This document shows positions 8,685 through 18,099 of a stretch of 64,000 nucleotides of DNA, piece by piece. Position numbers and translations under genes: made by a program. The first letter of the stretch is position 1. Every line of letters begins with the position of its first letter. The stretch is from Mycolicibacterium thermoresistibile. GTDB lineage: Bacteria; Actinomycetota; Actinomycetes; Mycobacteriales; Mycobacteriaceae. The stretch lies in the NCBI RefSeq assembly GCF_900187065.1, contig NZ_LT906483.1:3782001-3846000 (forward strand), in the 5' to 3' direction. The notes under the pieces are model-generated. The model had not been told where the DNA came from. It made no database searches and saw only the letters and a program-made list of their open reading frames with translations.

Positions 8685-9425
8685 ATGACCACCCGACTCG
8701 ACAACACATCCGATTTCGAAGATCCGTCGGCTCGGGAGCACGCCGAGGACTTCCCCGAGGCTGTTGTCGATCGGGTCGCCCATGCCATCGGCAAACCCCG
8801 GGCCAGGGGGTGGATTCACGTCTACGCGGCCGTCATCTCGGCCATCGCCGGCGCCACGCTGGTGTCGGTGTCCTGGGCGGTGGACTCCACCCGGGCCGGC
8901 ATCGCCACCCTGATCTACACCATCACGAGCGTGGCGATGTTCACAGTCAGCGGCGTCTACCACCGCTATTCGTGGCGCTCGGAGACCGCCCGCACGTGGA
9001 TGATGCGGGCCGACCATTCGATGATCTTCATCTTCATCGCCGGCAGCTACACCCCGTTCGGGATGCTGGCGCTTCCCGAGGGCAGCGGCAATGTGCTGCT
9101 GGCGATCGTCTGGGGCGGCGCGCTGGCCGGGGTGTTGCTGAAGATGTTCTGGCCGTCCGCACCGCGGTGGGTGGGGGTGCCGCTGTATCTGCTGCTGGGG
9201 TGGGTGGCGGCCTGGTTCATCGGGCCGATCGCCAACGGCGCCGGGTTGCCGGCGGTGGTGTTGCTGATCGTCGGCGGCGTGCTGTACAGCGTCGGCGGCG
9301 TGCTCTACGCGTTGAAGTGGCCGGACCCGTGGCCCGAGACGTTCGGGTATCACGAGTTCTTCCACGCCTGCACCGCGGTGGCGGCGCTGTGCCACTACAT
9401 CGCGATGTGGTTCGCCGTCTTCTAG
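8685..9425 (+). CDS. Hemolysin III / PAQR family membrane protein
   Basis: 246 residues, seven predicted membrane helices. Family landmarks: SGVYHRYSW, RADHSMIFIFIAGSYTP and the C-terminal YHEFFHACTAVAALCHY, which carry the histidines and aspartate of the PAQR metal site. ATG at 8685 is preferred over a GTG at 8664 because GGAGG lies at 8676-8680. Divergent from the isoprenyl synthase gene (56 bp between starts) and convergent with the isomerase-like gene downstream. The orthologue is M. tuberculosis Rv1085c. True hemolytic activity is not implied. Confidence 0.92.
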   Translation: MTTRLDNTSDFEDPSAREHAEDFPEAVVDRVAHAIGKPRARGWIHVYAAVISAIAGATLVSVSWAVDSTRAGIATLIYTITSVAMFTVSGVYHRYSWRSETARTWMMRADHSMIFIFIAGSYTPFGMLALPEGSGNVLLAIVWGGALAGVLLKMFWPSAPRWVGVPLYLLLGWVAAWFIGPIANGAGLPAVVLLIVGGVLYSVGGVLYALKWPDPWPETFGYHEFFHACTAVAALCHYIAMWFAVF

Positions 9426-9426
9426 T

Positions 9427-9475
9427 GATTTCGGCGTGCGCACGGTCGCTGAGCGACCGTCAGCACGCCGAAATC
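9427..9475. terminator. Long hairpin between convergent genes, copy 1 of a two-copy hairpin repeat
   Basis: Perfect 13-bp outer arms (GATTTCGGCGTGC and its complement), a 2-nt bulge on each side, perfect 9-bp inner arms (ACGGTCGCT / AGCGACCGT) and a one-base loop. It fills the gap between two convergent genes and could end both transcripts. A close relative lies at 34380-34436 in a divergent promoter region. Confidence 0.7.
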
Positions 9476-9476
9476 G

Positions 9477-9839
9477 CTAATTCCAGTAGGCCTTCATCGA
9501 GGCGATCCGGCCGTCGGCGTCGAACACCATCACGTCGATCGGTTCGATGGTCATGGTGTTGTCACCGAGGTCCATCTCCAGCCGGAACAGGAACGCGGCC
9601 TCGTTGCCGCACACCCGCAGCGTCAGCAGTTCGGTGCGGGCCTTGATGTTCTCGATGTTGCCGTAGAACTTCCGGATCGACTGCCGGCCGACGTGCACGT
9701 CGGAGCCGACCGGATCCTCGACCGTCGCGTCGTCGGCGTACAACTCGGTGATCTCGTCCGCGCGGCCCTGCGCGACCAACTCCAGGTAACGGTGGACGGT
9801 GTCGGTGATGGCGGCTGTCTTGTCCGGGACTGTCGTCAT
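9477..9839 (-). CDS. Ketosteroid delta5-isomerase-like protein (SnoaL/NTF2 fold)
   Basis: 120 residues, the size of bacterial 3-oxo-delta5-steroid isomerase. All three catalytic positions are present: Tyr (Y18 in VHRYLEL), general base Asp (D42 in ATVEDPVGS) and the second Asp (D102 in EPIDVMVF). The LYADDATVEDPVGS block is nearly the same as in the classical Comamonas enzyme. It should move the double bond in steroid-derived ketones, which fits mycobacterial sterol use, but no sterol genes adjoin it. ATG at 9839 is preferred; an upstream extension reads through low-complexity sequence. Confidence 0.85.
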   Translation of the reverse strand: MTTVPDKTAAITDTVHRYLELVAQGRADEITELYADDATVEDPVGSDVHVGRQSIRKFYGNIENIKARTELLTLRVCGNEAAFLFRLEMDLGDNTMTIEPIDVMVFDADGRIASMKAYWN

Positions 9840-9903
9840 GGTGCCGCAGGTTACACCGCCGCCCTCGACGGTGCGGCCCGATCCCGCCCGATGCCGCGGG
9901 TGA

Positions 9904-10227
9904 TCAGCCGCCGGGTTTGCGACGGGTGTCGTCGTCCGGGCTGCCGGGTTCCGCCGCGGGCGGCCCGCCCTCGGCCGGGGCACCGGGGCGGGTGTCGGCC
10001 CCGAAGTCGCCGGTGTCGTCGGCGTCGGCGGAGGTGTCGAACGACTCGGGCACCTTCTTCAGCTGCCGATTCATCGACCACACCAGCGCGAAAGTGGCCA
10101 ACAGCAACAGGATCACGATGATCAACCCGACCGGGCTGGCCTTGCCGAATTCCGGGCCGGTGTTGCGTGGCGCCTCTTCCTGCGCCAGCAACAGGGTGAA
10201 CGCCAATGCGTCAGTCAAGCTTGTCAA
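9904..10227 (-). CDS. Single-pass membrane protein (Rv1083-like)
   Basis: Up to 107 residues: a short N-terminus, one membrane helix (about 33-52), then a MNRQLKKVPESFD segment and an acidic, proline/glycine-rich tail. The sequence and position after mca match M. tuberculosis Rv1083. No ATG is available; three TTG codons in frame (10227, 10218, 10206) are possible starts and all overlap or abut the end of mca, so translation is probably coupled to mca. Function unknown. Confidence 0.75.
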   Translation of the reverse strand: MTSLTDALAFTLLLAQEEAPRNTGPEFGKASPVGLIIVILLLLATFALVWSMNRQLKKVPESFDTSADADDTGDFGADTRPGAPAEGGPPAAEPGSPDDDTRRKPGG

Positions 10228-11095
10228 CGTGATCCTCGATTCCGGCGAACAGGTCGGTCTCCGGCAGCCGTACCGGAACCCGTGACCGCGCCAACTCGAA
10301 CTCCTCGGTGGGCCACAGCCTTTCCTGCCATTCGATGGGCGCGGCGAAGAAGAAGCTGTTCGGGTCGATCTGGGTGGCGTGGGCCCGCAACGCGTCGTCG
10401 CGGCGGCCGAAGTACTTGGCGCACTCCACCCGGGTGGTCACCCGCTTCTCGAACACGTCGTTCTCCGGGTCCCACCGCTCCAGCCATTTGGCGAACGGGC
10501 CTTCCATCCCGTTCTTCTCGAACTCATCCTGCAGCAGCTTCATTCGCTGCCGGATGAACCCGTGGTTGTAGTACAGCTTGAGCACCGCCCACGGCGGCCC
10601 CGCGTCGGGGAACAGCCGGTAGTCGGCCGCGGCCTCGTAGGCGGCCACCGACACCTGATGGCAGCGGATGTGGTCGGGATGCGGATAGCCGCCGTTCTCG
10701 TCGTAGGTGGTCATCACGTGCGGCCGGAACTCCCGGATCAGCCGGACCAGCCGTTCGGTGGCCTGCTCGAGCGGCACGGTCGCGAAGCAGCCTTCCGGCA
10801 GCGGGGGCGGCGGGTCGCCCTCGGGCAACCCGGAGTCGACGAAACCGAGCCAACGATGTTCGACACCGAGGATCTCGGCGGCCTTCGCCATCTCGTCCCG
10901 GCGGACCTCGGCGATCCGGCCGCGCACCTCGGGCAGGTCCATCGCCGGGTTGAGGATGTCGCCGCGCTCGCCCCCGGTCAGGGTCACGACCATGACACGC
11001 GCACCCTCGTCGGCGTACTTGGCCGTGGTGGCGGCACCCTTGCTGGACTCATCGTCCGGGTGCGCGTGCACCGCCATCAATCGCAGTTCAGTCAT
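10211..11095 (-). CDS. mca: Mycothiol S-conjugate amidase
   Basis: Cleaves mycothiol S-conjugates to a mercapturic acid and GlcN-Ins, a detoxification step in the mycothiol cycle; cytosolic, zinc-dependent. 294 residues. Zinc ligands of the LmbE/MshB fold are seen: AHPDDE (H12, D15) and PHPDHIRCH (H142). ATG at 11095. The small membrane protein gene overlaps its 3' end by 17 bp, and a DUF4307 gene is divergent upstream, as in M. tuberculosis Rv1081c-Rv1083. Confidence 0.96.
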   Translation of the reverse strand: MTELRLMAVHAHPDDESSKGAATTAKYADEGARVMVVTLTGGERGDILNPAMDLPEVRGRIAEVRRDEMAKAAEILGVEHRWLGFVDSGLPEGDPPPPLPEGCFATVPLEQATERLVRLIREFRPHVMTTYDENGGYPHPDHIRCHQVSVAAYEAAADYRLFPDAGPPWAVLKLYYNHGFIRQRMKLLQDEFEKNGMEGPFAKWLERWDPENDVFEKRVTTRVECAKYFGRRDDALRAHATQIDPNSFFFAAPIEWQERLWPTEEFELARSRVPVRLPETDLFAGIEDHVDKLD

Positions 11096-11260
11096 CTCGT
11101 CTCAATCCAACTCCGGCACCGCGCCCGATATGCCCCGGGGGTACGCCCAGCCGCTCTGCTGCGGGGCCGGCTGGTCAGGTGCTCGGTTCAGCTCTCGATT
11201 CGTCCAGCCCTATAGTTCCAGTCTTGATAGTCCTCTTCGAATCGACGGGCAGCCAAACTG

Positions 11261-11689
11261 ATGATCGAGCGTCCCACCGCGCGCTACGGCCGGCAACCGA
11301 CGTCGGCGCGACCCCGCCGCTGGGCGGTCATCGGTGTGACGGTGCTCGCGGTGATCGTCGGTCTGGCGGTGGCGGTCATCGGCTACCGCCAGCTGGGCAG
11401 CCCCGACGTGGAAGGCGAGCTCAGCGGCTACCGGGTGCTCGACGACCGGACGGTGGAGGTGACCATCGCGGTCACCCGCAAGGATCCGGCCCGACCGGTA
11501 GTCTGCATTGTGCGGGCCCGCTCACTGGACGGCAGCGAGACCGGCCGCCGGGAGGTGTTGGTGGAGCCGTCGGTGGAGCCGATCGTGCAGGTGACGACCC
11601 TGGTCGAGACCAGCCAGCCGCCGCTGGTGGGCGATATCTACGGTTGCGGGGCCGAGGTGCCGGAATACCTGATCGCACCGGATCGTTAA
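11261..11689 (+). CDS. DUF4307 family single-pass membrane protein (Rv1081c-like)
   Basis: 142 residues. A basic N-terminus (RPRRW) precedes one membrane helix (about 21-43), then a C-terminal beta-rich extracytoplasmic domain with two cysteines (C82, C128) that could form a disulfide. This is the DUF4307 layout. ATG at 11261 follows the weak GGGCAGCC. Divergent from mca, upstream of greA. Function unknown. Confidence 0.85.
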   Translation: MIERPTARYGRQPTSARPRRWAVIGVTVLAVIVGLAVAVIGYRQLGSPDVEGELSGYRVLDDRTVEVTIAVTRKDPARPVVCIVRARSLDGSETGRREVLVEPSVEPIVQVTTLVETSQPPLVGDIYGCGAEVPEYLIAPDR

Positions 11690-11742
11690 CCGCTAGCTGC
11701 GCAGATGTGAACACGGGTCGCCGGCCGGGTGTACCATTGGCT

Positions 11743-11823
11743 CAATACACGGTTCCGCGCTGGAGCCGTGTATTGCTGCATTTGTGGGGGGCGAACCTTG
11801 AGCGTGCAGCGCAGCAATACACG
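11743..11823 (+). promoter_or_regulatory. greA leader with two mutually exclusive hairpins
   Basis: Three segments: A (11743-11756), B (11762-11779) and C (11811-11823). A and B can form a 14-bp stem with a single G-U position and a 5-nt loop. Bases 11767-11779 of B can instead pair perfectly with C over 13 bp, enclosing about 31 nt. Because both stems use the same bases of B, only one can form at a time, the layout of an attenuator or RNA switch. It lies 88 nt before the greA start. Whether this stretch is transcribed is not shown by sequence alone. Confidence 0.55.
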
Positions 11824-11910
11824 CAGTGAACTCCGGCGAGACCGGCCCTTGTGGGCCCCAGACGACCCGAACCACAGCGCGAGAGACAACGACGACAGGA
11901 GCGCGACGAC

Positions 11911-12405
11911 ATGACCGACACGCAGACCACCTGGCTGACCCAGGAGGCGTACGACCGGCTGAAGGCGGAGCTCGACCAGCTGATCGCCAATCGGCCGATC
12001 ATCGCCGCCGAGATCAACGATCGCCGGGAAGAGGGCGACCTGCGGGAGAACGGCGGTTATCACGCCGCGCGGGAGGAGCAGGGACAGCAGGAGGCGCGGA
12101 TCCGGCAGTTGCAGGAGCTGCTCAACAACGCCAAGGTCGGTGAAGCGCCCACGGTCTCCGGCGTCGCCCTGCCCGGGTCGGTGGTCACGGTCTACTACGA
12201 CGACGACGAGAGCGACACCGAGACGTTCCTGATCGGCACCCGGCAGGAGGGCATCACCGACGGGGAGGTCGAGGTGTACTCGCCGAACTCCCCGCTGGGT
12301 GCGGCGCTGCTCGACGCGAAGGTGGGCGAATCGCGCACTTACACCGTGCCGAGCGGCGCGACCGTGAAGGTGACGCTGGTCAGCGCCGAGCCGTACCAGG
12401 GCTGA
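11911..12405 (+). CDS. greA: Transcription elongation factor GreA
   Basis: Binds the RNA polymerase secondary channel and stimulates cleavage of backtracked transcripts. 164 residues: N-terminal coiled coil (about 10-78) with the acidic tip EEGDLRENGGYHAARE (D43, E46), then the C-terminal FKBP-like domain. ATG at 11911 follows an AGGAGCG site; an open frame 20 codons upstream has no support. A possible switch-like leader precedes it, reminiscent in principle of the leader control known for E. coli greA. Confidence 0.96.
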   Translation: MTDTQTTWLTQEAYDRLKAELDQLIANRPIIAAEINDRREEGDLRENGGYHAAREEQGQQEARIRQLQELLNNAKVGEAPTVSGVALPGSVVTVYYDDDESDTETFLIGTRQEGITDGEVEVYSPNSPLGAALLDAKVGESRTYTVPSGATVKVTLVSAEPYQG

Positions 12406-12466
12406 CGCCCCCGGCCCGCGGGCCGCTGTCGCGCATGAACTGATTGAGCCGGTTTACAGTTCGAGC

Positions 12467-13141
12467 ATGGCGAAAATCGCCGAGGAGCTGTTTCTGCTGC
12501 TGCTCGACAATGGATCGGCTCAGCCGGCGCTGGACCGGCCTCGTCGTACCCGGGTGCTGACGGCGGCGGCGCTGCTGGATCTGGCGTATGCCTGCCGGAT
12601 CCGGCCCGCCGTCCCCGGTGAGCCGGTGGAAGCCGGGAGGTTGCTGGCGTTGAGCGAGCCGGCACCGAACGCCGCGCCGCTGGACCCGGTGACCGAACCG
12701 GTGTTGCGGGCGTTGCGGAGACAGCCGCTGCGCCCGGCCACCGTGTTGACCAAACTGGGCAAGCGCACCGAGCGCAACCTGCGGACCCATCTGGAGCAGA
12801 CCGGGGAGATCCGGCGGATCCGGGTGCCGGGCAGACGGTTTCGCCGCGAATACGCGTGGCCGCTGACGAACCGGGACCGGGTCGGCCGGGCCCGCTCCGA
12901 TGTGCTGGCGGCGCTGTTCGAGGGGCAGGTGCCCGCACCGTCCACCGCGGCGATCATCACCCTGCTGCACGCGGTGGACGGGCTGGGCGCACTGCTGAGC
13001 CTCAACGACCGCGGCTGGCGGTGGGTGCACGCCCGGGCCACCGAAATCGCCACCGGCGCATGGGTGGACGAGGCGCCGTCGGCGCTGCCGGAGATGAACC
13101 TGGTGGTCACCACCGCCAGTGTGCGCCCCGCGCTGATGTAG
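12467..13141 (+). CDS. GPP34 (GOLPH3/VPS74-like) family protein
   Basis: 224 residues, mostly helical, starting MAKIAEELFLLLLDN, which is the typical GPP34 N-terminus (in eukaryotes GOLPH3 binds phosphoinositides at the Golgi). Actinobacteria carry GPP34 proteins of this length with unknown role; a membrane lipid-binding or regulatory function is a guess from the eukaryotic relative. ATG at 12467, 61 bp after greA on the same strand; convergent with metB. Confidence 0.82.
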   Translation: MAKIAEELFLLLLDNGSAQPALDRPRRTRVLTAAALLDLAYACRIRPAVPGEPVEAGRLLALSEPAPNAAPLDPVTEPVLRALRRQPLRPATVLTKLGKRTERNLRTHLEQTGEIRRIRVPGRRFRREYAWPLTNRDRVGRARSDVLAALFEGQVPAPSTAAIITLLHAVDGLGALLSLNDRGWRWVHARATEIATGAWVDEAPSALPEMNLVVTTASVRPALM

Positions 13142-13175
13142 CCGGTGCCCCGGCGTCCGGGATCCGGCCGGGCGA

Positions 13176-14336
13176 TCAGATGTCGGCCAGCGCCTGGTCC
13201 AGATCGGCCAGCAGGTCCGCGGAATCCTCGATACCCACCGACAACCGCACCAGATCGTCGGGAACCTCCAGTTGCGAACCCGCCGTGGAGGCGTGGGTCA
13301 TCGCGCCCGGATGCTCGATCAGTGATTCCACTCCGCCCAGCGACTCGGCAAGGATGAAAAGCTCGGTGCGGGCGCAGAACTTGCGTGCCGCCTCGGCCCC
13401 GCCGCGCATCCGGACCGACACCATCCCGCCGAAACCGCTCATCTGCCGGGCGGCGATGTCGTGGCCCGGATGTTCGGCCAGACCCGGGTAGAGCACGGTT
13501 TCGATCGCCGGGTGCCCGTCGAGGAATTCGGCGACCAGGGCGGCGTTGGCGCAGTGTTTCTGCATGCGCAGGTCCAGCGTCTTGAGCCCGCGCATGGTCA
13601 GATACGCGTCGAACGGCCCGGGCACCGCCCCGGCACCGTTCTGCAGGAAACCGAATGCGGCGTCGAGCTCCTCGTCGTTGGTGAGCAGCGCACCGCCGAC
13701 CACGTCGGAGTGCCCGCCGATGTACTTGGTGGTCGAATGCAGCACGATGTCGGCGCCCAGCAGCAGCGGCTGCTGCAGTGCCGGTGAGGCAAAGGTGTTG
13801 TCCACCAGCACCTTCACGCCCGAGGTGCCGGCGATCTGCGCGATCGCGGCGATGTCGGCGATCGACAGCAGCGGGTTGGTCGGGGTCTCCACCACGATCA
13901 GCCGGGTGCGGGAGGTGATGGCGACCCGCAGCGCGTCGAGGTCGGACAGATCCACCGGGGTGTAGTGGATACCCCAGTTGGTGAGCACCTTGTCGATGAG
14001 CCGGAAGGTGCCGCCGTAGGCGTCGTTGGGGATGACGATGTGATCGCCGGGACGCAGCACCGCACGCAGCGCACAGTCGGTGGCGGCCATGCCGGAGCTG
14101 AAGGCCCGACCGTATCCGGCCTCCTCCACAGCGGCCAGCGACGCCTCCAGCGCCGATCGGGTCGGGTTGCCGGTGCGGCCGTACTCGAAGCCGCCGCGCA
14201 GTCCGCCCACCCCGTCCTGGGCGAACGTCGAACTGGCATAGATGGGGGCGTTGACCGCCCCGGTGGCCGGATCGGGTCGGTATCCGGCATGGATGGCTTT
14301 CGTGGCCAGACCTTGCCACCTGCGGTGTTCACTCAT
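13176..14336 (-). CDS. metB: Cystathionine gamma-synthase
   Basis: PLP enzyme joining O-acyl-homoserine and cysteine to form cystathionine (trans-sulfuration). 386 residues, nearly collinear with M. tuberculosis MetB (Rv1079). PLP lysine K204 in HSTTKYIGGH, cofactor-binding D179 in VLVDNTF, and the C-terminal SLGGVESLIEHP. ATG at 14336 gives MSEHRRWQ; a start 10 codons upstream is less likely. Divergent from the acyl-CoA dehydrogenase. cbs, the other cystathionine enzyme, lies 2.3 kb away. Confidence 0.96.
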   Translation of the reverse strand: MSEHRRWQGLATKAIHAGYRPDPATGAVNAPIYASSTFAQDGVGGLRGGFEYGRTGNPTRSALEASLAAVEEAGYGRAFSSGMAATDCALRAVLRPGDHIVIPNDAYGGTFRLIDKVLTNWGIHYTPVDLSDLDALRVAITSRTRLIVVETPTNPLLSIADIAAIAQIAGTSGVKVLVDNTFASPALQQPLLLGADIVLHSTTKYIGGHSDVVGGALLTNDEELDAAFGFLQNGAGAVPGPFDAYLTMRGLKTLDLRMQKHCANAALVAEFLDGHPAIETVLYPGLAEHPGHDIAARQMSGFGGMVSVRMRGGAEAARKFCARTELFILAESLGGVESLIEHPGAMTHASTAGSQLEVPDDLVRLSVGIEDSADLLADLDQALADI

Positions 14337-14371
14337 AGCACCGACGAGCCTATCCGGTGTAGACATGCACC

Positions 14372-15541
<1,170 letters not shown>

Positions 15542-15550
15542 GCCCGGCGG

Positions 15551-16543
15551 CTACACCGCCTGCGGCGCCACCGGGGCGCCGGTCAGCCGCCGGAAGGTGC
15601 ACACCACCAGCAGTCCGGCCAGCGGGCCGGTGATCAGCAGACCCACACCGCACAACAGCGAACCCAGGAAAATCAGCACACCCGACGCCAGCCACACCAG
15701 GATGGCCGGGCCGAAGTTCTTCTTCACCACGTCGACGCTGGCCAGGATGCCGTCGATCGGGGACAGATTCCGGTCGACGACCGCCACCGTGGTGAACATC
15801 GCGAACAGCGACACGATCAGGCCGGGAACGACGCACAGCGCAGTGCCGATGTAGCTGAGCACCCCGACGATCACCGTCGCGATCACCACCGAACCGACGT
15901 TGCGGGGCCGGAAGAACGACGCGAGCTCGATTTGCTGACCGTCGGCGATGGCCAGCAGACCGTTGAGGAAGGCCGAGGTGATCACGCCGGACACGAACAG
16001 CAGCAGGATCACGCCGACCACCATCGTCAGCGTGCCGCCGACACCGAACATGTCGAAGAACGAGTCGGGGTCCACGGTGGTGGCGCCGCCGGGGGTGAAC
16101 GCCGTCAGCACGAGGCTGAACAGGAAGCTGAGCGCGAAGATGATGGCGACGTACGCCAGGGCGGCCAGCATCAGCGGCGCCGCGTGGCGGGTGAACGCGC
16201 TCCACGCCCAGTTGAACGCGTCGCCGAAGCGGTACGACGCGCCGAACCCACCCGGCGGCGGGAAGCCGGCCGGCGGGTAGCCCCCGGTGGGCGGGGGCGG
16301 GTAGCCGCCCTGCGGTGGGGGCGGGTAGTTCCCGGCCGGTGGCGGTGGATAGCTACCAGGCGGCGGAGGCGGATAGCTTCCCGGCGGGGGCGGCGGGTAG
16401 CCGCCTGCGGGCGGGGGCGGATAGCCACCCTGCGGCGGGGGCGGATAGCCGCCCGCCGGCTGTCCGGGCTGGCCGCCCTGCGGCGGTGGCGGATAACCGC
16501 CCGGAGGTGGCGGCGGAGTATTCGCTGGCGGCTGATCGCTCAT
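15551..16543 (-). CDS. pra: Proline-rich antigen homologue (Pra), membrane protein
   Basis: 330 residues. Residues 1 to about 100 are a low-complexity Pro/Gly/Tyr tract of YPPPPxGG repeats; the rest has several membrane helices in a DUF-type domain (residues about 105-315) with paired cysteines (C256, C295). M. tuberculosis Pra (Rv1078) has the same design and position between metB and cbs; this one has a longer repeat tract. ATG at 16543 follows GGGAGGCG. Repeat number is likely to differ between strains. Function unknown. Confidence 0.9.
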   Translation of the reverse strand: MSDQPPANTPPPPPGGYPPPPQGGQPGQPAGGYPPPPQGGYPPPPAGGYPPPPPGSYPPPPPGSYPPPPAGNYPPPPQGGYPPPPTGGYPPAGFPPPGGFGASYRFGDAFNWAWSAFTRHAAPLMLAALAYVAIIFALSFLFSLVLTAFTPGGATTVDPDSFFDMFGVGGTLTMVVGVILLLFVSGVITSAFLNGLLAIADGQQIELASFFRPRNVGSVVIATVIVGVLSYIGTALCVVPGLIVSLFAMFTTVAVVDRNLSPIDGILASVDVVKKNFGPAILVWLASGVLIFLGSLLCGVGLLITGPLAGLLVVCTFRRLTGAPVAPQAV

Positions 16544-16652
16544 TTCGCCTCCCAGGTCGCATCGCCGGACTGAGCGCACTCACACTACCGGAGTGGACGG
16601 CCGCGGATCGGCTGCCGACACCACCGGCGAGTCGCCCCGAGACCGCCTCGGA

Positions 16653-18059
16653 TCAGTGCGCTGCGGTGCTCTCCGAGAGGAAGCCCAGCAGATCGTGGCG
16701 GGTCAGCACACCGGCCGGCTTGCCCTCCTCCACCACCATCACCGCATCGCATTCGCGCAGCATCTTGGCGGCGGCCTGGACCGGCTCGCCCGCGCCGATC
16801 AACGGCAGCGGCGCGCCCATGTGCTCGGCGACCGCGTCGGTGAGCTTGGCGCGGCCCTCGTACACCGCCGACAGCAGCTCCCGCTCGGTCACGCTGCCGG
16901 CGACCTCGCCGGCCATCACCGGCGGTTCGGCACCGACGACGGGCATCTGCGACACCCCGTACTCGCGCAGGATGTTGATCGCGTCGCGGATCGTCTCCGA
17001 GGGGTGGGTGTGCACCAGGTCGGGCAGCTCCCCGGACTTGCCGCGCAACACGTCCCCGACGGTGGGTTGGTGAACCTTGCCGTCGAGCGGGGTCCGCAGG
17101 AAGCCGTAGGACGACATCCACTCGTCGTTGAAGATCTTGGACAGATAACCCCGGCCGCCGTCGGGCAGCAGCACCACGACCACCGCGTCCGGCCCGGCCT
17201 CCAGGGCCACCTTGTTGGCCGCGACCACCGCCATCCCGCACGACCCGCCGACCAGCAACCCCTCCTCGCGGGCCAGCCGCCGGGTCATCTCGAACGAGTC
17301 CGCATCGGACACCGCGATGATCTCGTCGGGCACCGACGGGTCGTAGACCGACGGCCAGAAGTCCTCGCCGACGCCCTCGACCAGATACGGCCGGCCGGTG
17401 CCGCCGGAGTACACCGAACCCTCCGGATCGGCGCCGACGACCCGCACGGGACCTTCTGGGCGACGTCCGGACACCTCCTTGAGGTAGCGGCCGGCGCCGG
17501 TGATGGTGCCGCCGGTGCCCACGCCGGCGACGAAGTGCGTGACCTTGCCGTCGGTGTCGTTCCAGATCTCCGGCCCGGTGGTCTCGTAGTGGCTCTGCGG
17601 ACCCATCTGGTTGGAGTACTGGTCCGGCTTCCACGCGCCGTCGATCTCGCGGGTGAGCCGATCCGACACGCTGTAGTAGCTGTCCGGATGCTCCGGCGGC
17701 ACCGCCGTCGGGCACACCACGACCTCCGCGCCGTACGCCCGCAGCACGTTCTGCTTGTCCTCGCTGACCTTGTCCGGGCAGACGAAGATGCACTTGTATC
17801 CACGCTGCTGGGCCACGATCGCCAGCCCCACCCCGGTGTTGCCGGACGTCGGCTCGACGATGGTGCCGCCCGGCTTGAGCAGGCCGCGCTTCTCGGCGTC
17901 CTCGATCATCTTGACCGCGATGCGGTCCTTGGAGCTGCCGCCCGGGTTCAGGTACTCGATCTTGGCCAGCACCATGCCGGCGCCCTCCGGGACCACAGAA
18001 TTCAGCTGGACCAGGGGCGTATTGCCGATGAGCTCACTGACGTGCCGGGCGTATCGCAT
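16653..18059 (-). CDS. cbs: Cystathionine beta-synthase
   Basis: Condenses serine and homocysteine to cystathionine, opposite in direction to MetB. 468 residues: PLP fold (about 1-310) with K44 in NPGGSSKDRIA and the phosphate-binding GVGTGGTITG loop, then a CBS-domain pair (about 340-460) that in other members senses adenosyl ligands. ATG at 18059; the open frame upstream of it overlaps lipU and is rejected. It follows lipU by 40 bp on the same strand, so co-transcription is likely. Confidence 0.96.
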   Translation of the reverse strand: MRYARHVSELIGNTPLVQLNSVVPEGAGMVLAKIEYLNPGGSSKDRIAVKMIEDAEKRGLLKPGGTIVEPTSGNTGVGLAIVAQQRGYKCIFVCPDKVSEDKQNVLRAYGAEVVVCPTAVPPEHPDSYYSVSDRLTREIDGAWKPDQYSNQMGPQSHYETTGPEIWNDTDGKVTHFVAGVGTGGTITGAGRYLKEVSGRRPEGPVRVVGADPEGSVYSGGTGRPYLVEGVGEDFWPSVYDPSVPDEIIAVSDADSFEMTRRLAREEGLLVGGSCGMAVVAANKVALEAGPDAVVVVLLPDGGRGYLSKIFNDEWMSSYGFLRTPLDGKVHQPTVGDVLRGKSGELPDLVHTHPSETIRDAINILREYGVSQMPVVGAEPPVMAGEVAGSVTERELLSAVYEGRAKLTDAVAEHMGAPLPLIGAGEPVQAAAKMLRECDAVMVVEEGKPAGVLTRHDLLGFLSESTAAH

Positions 18060-18099
18060 GCCTCCATGGTCCCAGACATCGACCGGGGGGCGAACAGCG

